7,399 bases of DNA, from contig JAHFND010000023.1 of the NCBI GenBank assembly GCA_023267475.1, forward strand, positions 1 through 7,399, read 5' to 3'. Under the pieces are notes generated by a model, which was not told the DNA's origin, ran no database searches, and worked only from the letters and a program-made list of their open reading frames with translations. The position numbers were made by a program, and so were the translations under genes. Numbering within the stretch: position 1 is the stretch's first letter; every line of letters begins with the position of its first letter. Below are positions 5,651 through 7,399 of this stretch, in pieces. This stretch comes from a bacterium (GTDB taxonomy: Bacteria > Patescibacteriota > Minisyncoccia > Phycocordibacterales > UBA5272).

Positions 5651-5698
5651 GGTGCATAAGTCCGTAAGGACGTGGAGGTTCAAGTCCTCTCCTGGGCA
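5615..5698 (+). tRNA. tRNA-Leu(GAG)
   Basis: This 84-nt class II tRNA has acceptor GCCCAGG/CCTGGGC (perfect), a D-arm containing AAATTGGTAGAC, anticodon stem TATGC/GCATA with loop TTGAGGT giving anticodon GAG, long variable arm GTCC-GTAA-GGAC, T-arm GGAGG-TTCAAGT-CCTCT, and discriminator A. CCA is not encoded (the next bases are CA). All stems pair, so it should be functional. Its first 36 bases are also the last 12 codons (stop included) of the endonuclease gene. No promoter is obvious just upstream, so it is probably cut from the endonuclease transcript or uses a promoter inside that gene. Confidence 0.97.
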
Positions 5699-5704
5699 CA
5701 AATA

Positions 5705-5730
5705 CAAAACCCGCGAAAGCGGTGTTTTTA
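5705..5730 (+). terminator. Intrinsic terminator after tRNA-Leu
   Basis: AAAACCCGC, a GAAA tetraloop and GCGGTGTTTTT form a GC-core stem with one bulge followed by T residues. It begins within 10 nt of the tRNA 3' end and ends the endonuclease/tRNA-Leu transcript. Confidence 0.8.
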
Positions 5731-5734
5731 TTTG

Positions 5735-5759
5735 TGTGTAGGAATCAAGTTCTCTCTTC
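5735..5759 (+). pseudogene. Possible decayed tRNA-Leu T-arm
   Basis: GTGTAGGAATCAAGTTCTCT and the bases that follow align with GTGGAGGTTCAAGTCCTCTC of the intact tRNA-Leu, sharing GTG, AGG, TCAAGT and CTCTC with about six differences and one inserted base. The T-stem no longer pairs well. It may be the 3' half of the tRNA gene that was interrupted, or a short chance match. Confidence 0.4.
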
Positions 5760-5785
5760 AAAAAACCATAAATATGTGTTAGAGT
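5757..5785 (+). promoter_or_regulatory. Possible promoter for tRNA-His
   Basis: TTCAAA (5757-5762), a 17-bp spacer and TAGAGT (5780-5785) with an extended TGT just before it would start transcription near 5792, giving a leader of about 26 nt before the tRNA. Both hexamers are imperfect. Confidence 0.35.
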
Positions 5786-5817
5786 AAACTCCTAATTCAG
5801 AAATGAATTATGAAGAT

Positions 5818-5890
5818 GGTGCCTATAGTGTAATGGTTAGCACGCGGGCTTGTGGAGCCCTCAGTTCGAGTTCGAATCTCGATAGGCACA
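5818..5890 (+). tRNA. tRNA-His(GUG)
   Basis: The acceptor is GTGCCTA (5819-5825) with TAGGCAC (5883-5889), all seven pairs perfect, plus an encoded extra G at -1 (5818), as is typical for tRNA-His. D-stem GTGT/GCAC, anticodon stem CGGGC/GCCCT with loop TTGTGGA giving anticodon GTG, and T-arm TCGAG-TTCGAAT-CTCGA follow. The base opposite G-1 is A73 rather than the usual bacterial C73, and CCA is not encoded (ACCG follows). The identity is secure from anticodon and G-1. Confidence 0.94.
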
Positions 5891-5900
5891 CCGAAACCTC

Positions 5901-5930
5901 TTGACATTTTTTTAATATTTTTTATATATT
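5901..5930 (+). promoter_or_regulatory. Sigma70-type promoter, TTGACA / TATATT
   Basis: A perfect TTGACA at 5901-5906, an 18-bp spacer and TATATT at 5925-5930 predict a start near 5937. It is the only consensus -35 box in the window and lies 11 nt after tRNA-His. It drives the small secreted protein at 5991 with a leader of about 55 nt. Confidence 0.75.
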
Positions 5931-5961
5931 AATTATTCCCATATTTTGTTGGGAATAATTA
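5930..5961 (+). repeat. 11-bp inverted repeat at the transcription start
   Basis: TAATTATTCCC and GGGAATAATTA are perfect inverted copies separated by 10 bases (5941-5950), directly after the -10 box and covering the predicted start site. It could be a repressor operator, or a hairpin near the mRNA 5' end. It has no T-run and comes before the gene, so a simple terminator is unlikely. Confidence 0.7.
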
Positions 5962-5990
5962 TAATAACTAATTGTTTTTTGAGAATATAT

Positions 5991-6344
5991 ATGAAAAACT
6001 TAGTAAGAAAATTAATAACCTCAATAACTATAATTGGAGCAATTATTTTCCCTACAAATTTCATATTTGCTGCAGAAAATAATCAGCCAATTATAAAAAC
6101 AAAGTCTAGCCCTAGTGGTTCAAGTGTCACAGTTGTATTTCCTGAGGGTTTTTCAGGGAGAGTTATGACAACTTGTTATAACGGAGTTTGTACCTCCACA
6201 AGTTCCCCAGTAACAGAAACAGAAATTAAAGAAACGATAAAGAGAATTGATAAACATAGAAGAGATATGGAAGAATTCTTTAAGCAACAACAAGAATTAT
6301 TAGATAATTTATTAAAAGATAATTGGGTGTGGAACTTCTGGTAG
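5991..6344 (+). CDS. Small exported protein of unknown function
   Basis: I do not recognise this 117-residue protein. Residues 1-27 are a clear signal peptide (basic MKNLVRK, long hydrophobic core, ending IFA before AEN). The mature part has a serine/threonine-rich strand region with SGSSVTVVFPEG and two cysteines five residues apart (CYNGVC) that could form a disulfide. A charged helical tail (about 78-110, with HRRDMEEFFKQQQELLDNLL) may form a coiled coil, and it ends in aromatic WVWNFW. I chose ATG 5991 over an in-frame TTG at 5946 because it gives a normal signal peptide. GAGA lies 6 nt upstream as a weak ribosome site. It is a single-gene unit with its own promoter, operator-like repeat and terminator. 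Confidence 0.8.
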   Translation: MKNLVRKLITSITIIGAIIFPTNFIFAAENNQPIIKTKSSPSGSSVTVVFPEGFSGRVMTTCYNGVCTSTSSPVTETEIKETIKRIDKHRRDMEEFFKQQQELLDNLLKDNWVWNFW

Positions 6345-6356
6345 GAATAAAGTAAA

Positions 6357-6386
6357 ACAAGAAAACCCCGAAAGGGGTTTTCTTGT
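6357..6386 (+). terminator. Strong intrinsic terminator after the small exported protein
   Basis: ACAAGAAAACCCC, a GAAA tetraloop and GGGGTTTTCTTGT form a perfect 13-bp stem. The next gene's -10 box begins 2 nt after it. Confidence 0.93.
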
Positions 6387-6387
6387 G

Positions 6388-6393
6388 TATACT
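6388..6393 (+). promoter_or_regulatory. -10 box (TATACT) for the GWFQWYC protein gene
   Basis: TATACT ends exactly 6 nt (TTACCC) before the ATG at 6400, just after a strong terminator, so the gene must have its own promoter. The -35 region would fall in the terminator stem and does not match consensus. It predicts a leaderless mRNA. Confidence 0.55.
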
Positions 6394-6399
6394 TTACCC

Positions 6400-6909
6400 A
6401 TGAAAAATAAAAGAGAGGTCATCGTAAACGATAAAATGCAGAAGAACTACAAGTATGTTCTTGTTTGCAAAGAAGGGAAGGAGTTTGATCCTGAGTTTAA
6501 ACCTGATTTAACTCCTAGAGAAATGCTAGAGCTTGGGGTTTTTGGTGGAGTTTATATGAGAGATTGTAAAGATGAATTCCCAAAAAACTGGTTTGTAAAA
6601 GCAAAGTTAAGCAAAGGAAAACCAGATAAGAATATAAATTTTTTCGGTGAGAAGGCATCACAACCACTTTCTGTTTGGATTAAAAAAGGATGGATAAGAG
6701 ATCAGGATCCAAGAGGATGGTTTCAGTGGTACTGCAGATACTATATGGGACGAAGAAGTGAAGATGATGAAAGACAAATAAAAAGATGGAAAGCGATAAG
6801 GAGACATGTCGGCGCTCTTAGGAAAAATTGCAGAGTAGGAGACTATTCTTGTAGGCCACGTCAGCGTCAAGCATTACTACATTGGGCTTACGATAGCAGG
6901 AAATTATAG
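6400..6909 (+). CDS. Conserved protein with a GWFQWYCRYYMGRR core, function unknown
   Basis: A 169-residue soluble-looking protein without signal or membrane segments. After an N-terminal part with TPREMLELGVFGGVYMRD and FPKNWF come a DPRGWFQWYCRYYMGRR motif, then DDERQIKRWKAIRRHVG, a cysteine-bearing NCRVGDYSCRPRQRQALL and the end HWAYDSRKL. The density of tryptophan, arginine and cysteine suggests strong constraint. From memory, proteins with this core occur in several bacteria and in fungi and plants without known function; I could not check this. ATG 6400 is chosen because TATACT lies 6 nt upstream; an in-frame GTG at 6385 falls in the terminator, and a later ATG at 6436 would drop 12 residues. 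Confidence 0.85.
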   Translation: MKNKREVIVNDKMQKNYKYVLVCKEGKEFDPEFKPDLTPREMLELGVFGGVYMRDCKDEFPKNWFVKAKLSKGKPDKNINFFGEKASQPLSVWIKKGWIRDQDPRGWFQWYCRYYMGRRSEDDERQIKRWKAIRRHVGALRKNCRVGDYSCRPRQRQALLHWAYDSRKL

Positions 6910-6921
6910 ATAGGTTAAAAA

Positions 6922-6930
6922 TGTTATAAT
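6922..6930 (+). promoter_or_regulatory. Extended -10 promoter (TGT-TATAAT)
   Basis: A perfect extended -10, TGn followed by TATAAT (6925-6930), ends exactly 6 nt before the ATG at 6937. No -35 box is needed or seen. It is the best -10 in the window and predicts transcription starting on the start codon. Confidence 0.7.
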
Positions 6931-6936
6931 GTGTAT

Positions 6937-7399
6937 ATGAAAAATGTAATTAAAATTTTTGGAATCGGAATAGTTATTTTCCTTGCGGGCGTAGTCTTTG
7001 TAGAATATAGAAATCAAGAAGCAAATCAAAAAAGTGCAGTATCGGACGTAGCGACTTCTACTCCAGAAAGAGGGGGTGGAATATTGAAAGGAAATGTAAC
7101 TATTGGTCCTGTGTGTACACAAGAAATAAAAATAAAGTTCCCAACATACCCTTGTACTCCGACCCCCGAAATGTATGCGGCTGCTCACGTGCTTGTTTAC
7201 AAGATAGATAAGACAACTTTAGTTAATACAATAATTCCAGATGCGACAGGAAAATTTTCAATAAATCTTCCAGAAGATGAATATTTTATTGACATGATTC
7301 ATCAGAGAATGGGAGGAACAAAAGGTGTACCTGTTACTATAAATATTACAAAAGATAAACCTGTGGTATTAAAATTAGATGTTGATACTGGACTTAGAT
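6937..7399 (+). CDS. Membrane-anchored protein with a small beta-rich domain, 3' end missing
   Basis: An open frame of 154 codons running off the right edge. Residues 1-23 (MKNVIKIFGIGIVIFLAGVV and on) form one hydrophobic segment, probably a signal anchor, followed by a polar linker with SDVATSTPERGGG. The exported domain contains LKGNVTIGPVCTQEI, YPCTPTPEMYAAAHVLVY, ATGKFSINLPEDEYFIDM and finally VVLKLDVDTGLR. This order (a GPVC turn, a second Cys about 15 residues later, d-x-x-G-x-F, a closing DTG-[IL]-R) resembles small carboxypeptidase-regulatory-like or Ig-like secreted domains; I cannot name a family with certainty. In such proteins DTGxR tends to be the C-terminus, so the gene probably ends just beyond the window. 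The two cysteines may pair. Confidence 0.8.
   Translation, partial: MKNVIKIFGIGIVIFLAGVVFVEYRNQEANQKSAVSDVATSTPERGGGILKGNVTIGPVCTQEIKIKFPTYPCTPTPEMYAAAHVLVYKIDKTTLVNTIIPDATGKFSINLPEDEYFIDMIHQRMGGTKGVPVTINITKDKPVVLKLDVDTGLR

Larger units (their letters stand above)
4941..5730 (+). mobile_element. Putative homing unit: LAGLIDADG endonuclease plus replacement tRNA-Leu and terminator
   Basis: The proposed unit lies between a tRNA-Leu D-loop/anticodon remnant (4913-4940) and a possible T-arm remnant (5735-5759). It holds the endonuclease gene, an intact tRNA-Leu(GAG) fused in sequence to the end of that gene, and a terminator. Homing endonucleases usually spread within introns or inteins, but no intron can be built here because the upstream tRNA fragment lacks its acceptor strand. 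The borders are inferred from the repeats. An unoccupied tRNA-Leu locus in a relative would be needed to fix them. Confidence 0.5.

Noticed and set aside
4913..5653. A group I intron with an internal endonuclease in tRNA-Leu
   Set aside because: The upstream tRNA fragment lacks an acceptor strand and its flanking bases do not pair as an exon would, while the downstream tRNA is complete by itself. The coding sequence also fills almost the whole interval, leaving no room for a ribozyme core.
5946..5990. TTG-initiated extension of the small exported protein
   Set aside because: It would put 15 residues ahead of a perfect signal peptide and would be encoded by the inverted repeat.
6385..6399. 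GTG start for the GWFQWYC protein
   Set aside because: It falls in the terminator stem and -10 box; ATG at 6400 fits the promoter.
6658..7188. Minus-strand frames opposite the last two genes
   Set aside because: They are antisense to conserved coding sequence and overlap the promoter and start of the anchored protein.
1..7399. UGA recoded as glycine (Gracilibacteria-type code)
   Set aside because: No conserved gene needs an in-frame TGA to be read through, and the endonuclease ends at TGA.
1..7399. CRISPR array, insertion sequence or phage genes
   Set aside because: No regularly spaced repeats, transposase, integrase or phage structural genes are visible.

Overview
The window looks like a piece of a small, AT-rich bacterial chromosome, most likely a member of the Patescibacteria/CPR radiation (Parcubacteria-like). 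This is inference: the GC content is low, intergenic gaps are very short, Shine-Dalgarno sequences are almost absent, the tRNA genes do not encode CCA, and core genes (metG-type tRNA-binding domain, murI, an RluA-type pseudouridine synthase, rplS) are mixed with small secreted or membrane proteins I do not recognise. TGA appears to be a stop codon, so the Gracilibacteria/Absconditabacteria code is unlikely.

Left part (1-1080): a tight plus-strand run made of the 3' end of a gene with a MetG/Trbp111 tRNA-binding domain, a DedA/YqaA-type membrane protein and a 77-residue protein of unknown function. The last one has its own -10 box inside the end of the dedA-like gene. Middle-left (1080-2546, minus strand): tRNA-Arg(UCU), then murI (glutamate racemase) starting 6 nt after the tRNA, then a multi-pass membrane protein. 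Next on the plus strand come a degenerate and an intact tRNA-Val(UAC), a terminator, an RluA-family pseudouridine synthase and rplS, closed by a 16-bp perfect terminator stem. A secreted M23 (LytM) metallopeptidase follows.

The most striking region is 4913-5759. A LAGLIDADG homing endonuclease gene runs directly into an intact tRNA-Leu(GAG). Codon 221 of the endonuclease begins exactly on tRNA base 1, its last 11 residues are encoded by the 5' half of the tRNA, and its TGA stop lies in the anticodon loop. A 28-nt diverged copy of the tRNA-Leu D-loop/anticodon region lies just upstream of the endonuclease, and a possible decayed T-arm lies just beyond the tRNA terminator. This fits a mobile unit that split a resident tRNA-Leu gene while supplying a complete replacement, with no group I intron needed.

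Right part (5757-7399): tRNA-His(GUG); a small exported protein behind a good TTGACA/TATATT promoter with an 11-bp inverted repeat at the start site; a conserved unknown protein with a GWFQWYCRYYMGRR core; and the start of a membrane-anchored protein with a small beta-rich domain that runs off the window.

A pattern crosses these regions: six genes (starting at 835, 1607 minus, 2827, 4955, 6400 and 6937) have a -10-like hexamer ending exactly 6 nt before the ATG and no Shine-Dalgarno, which predicts leaderless mRNAs.
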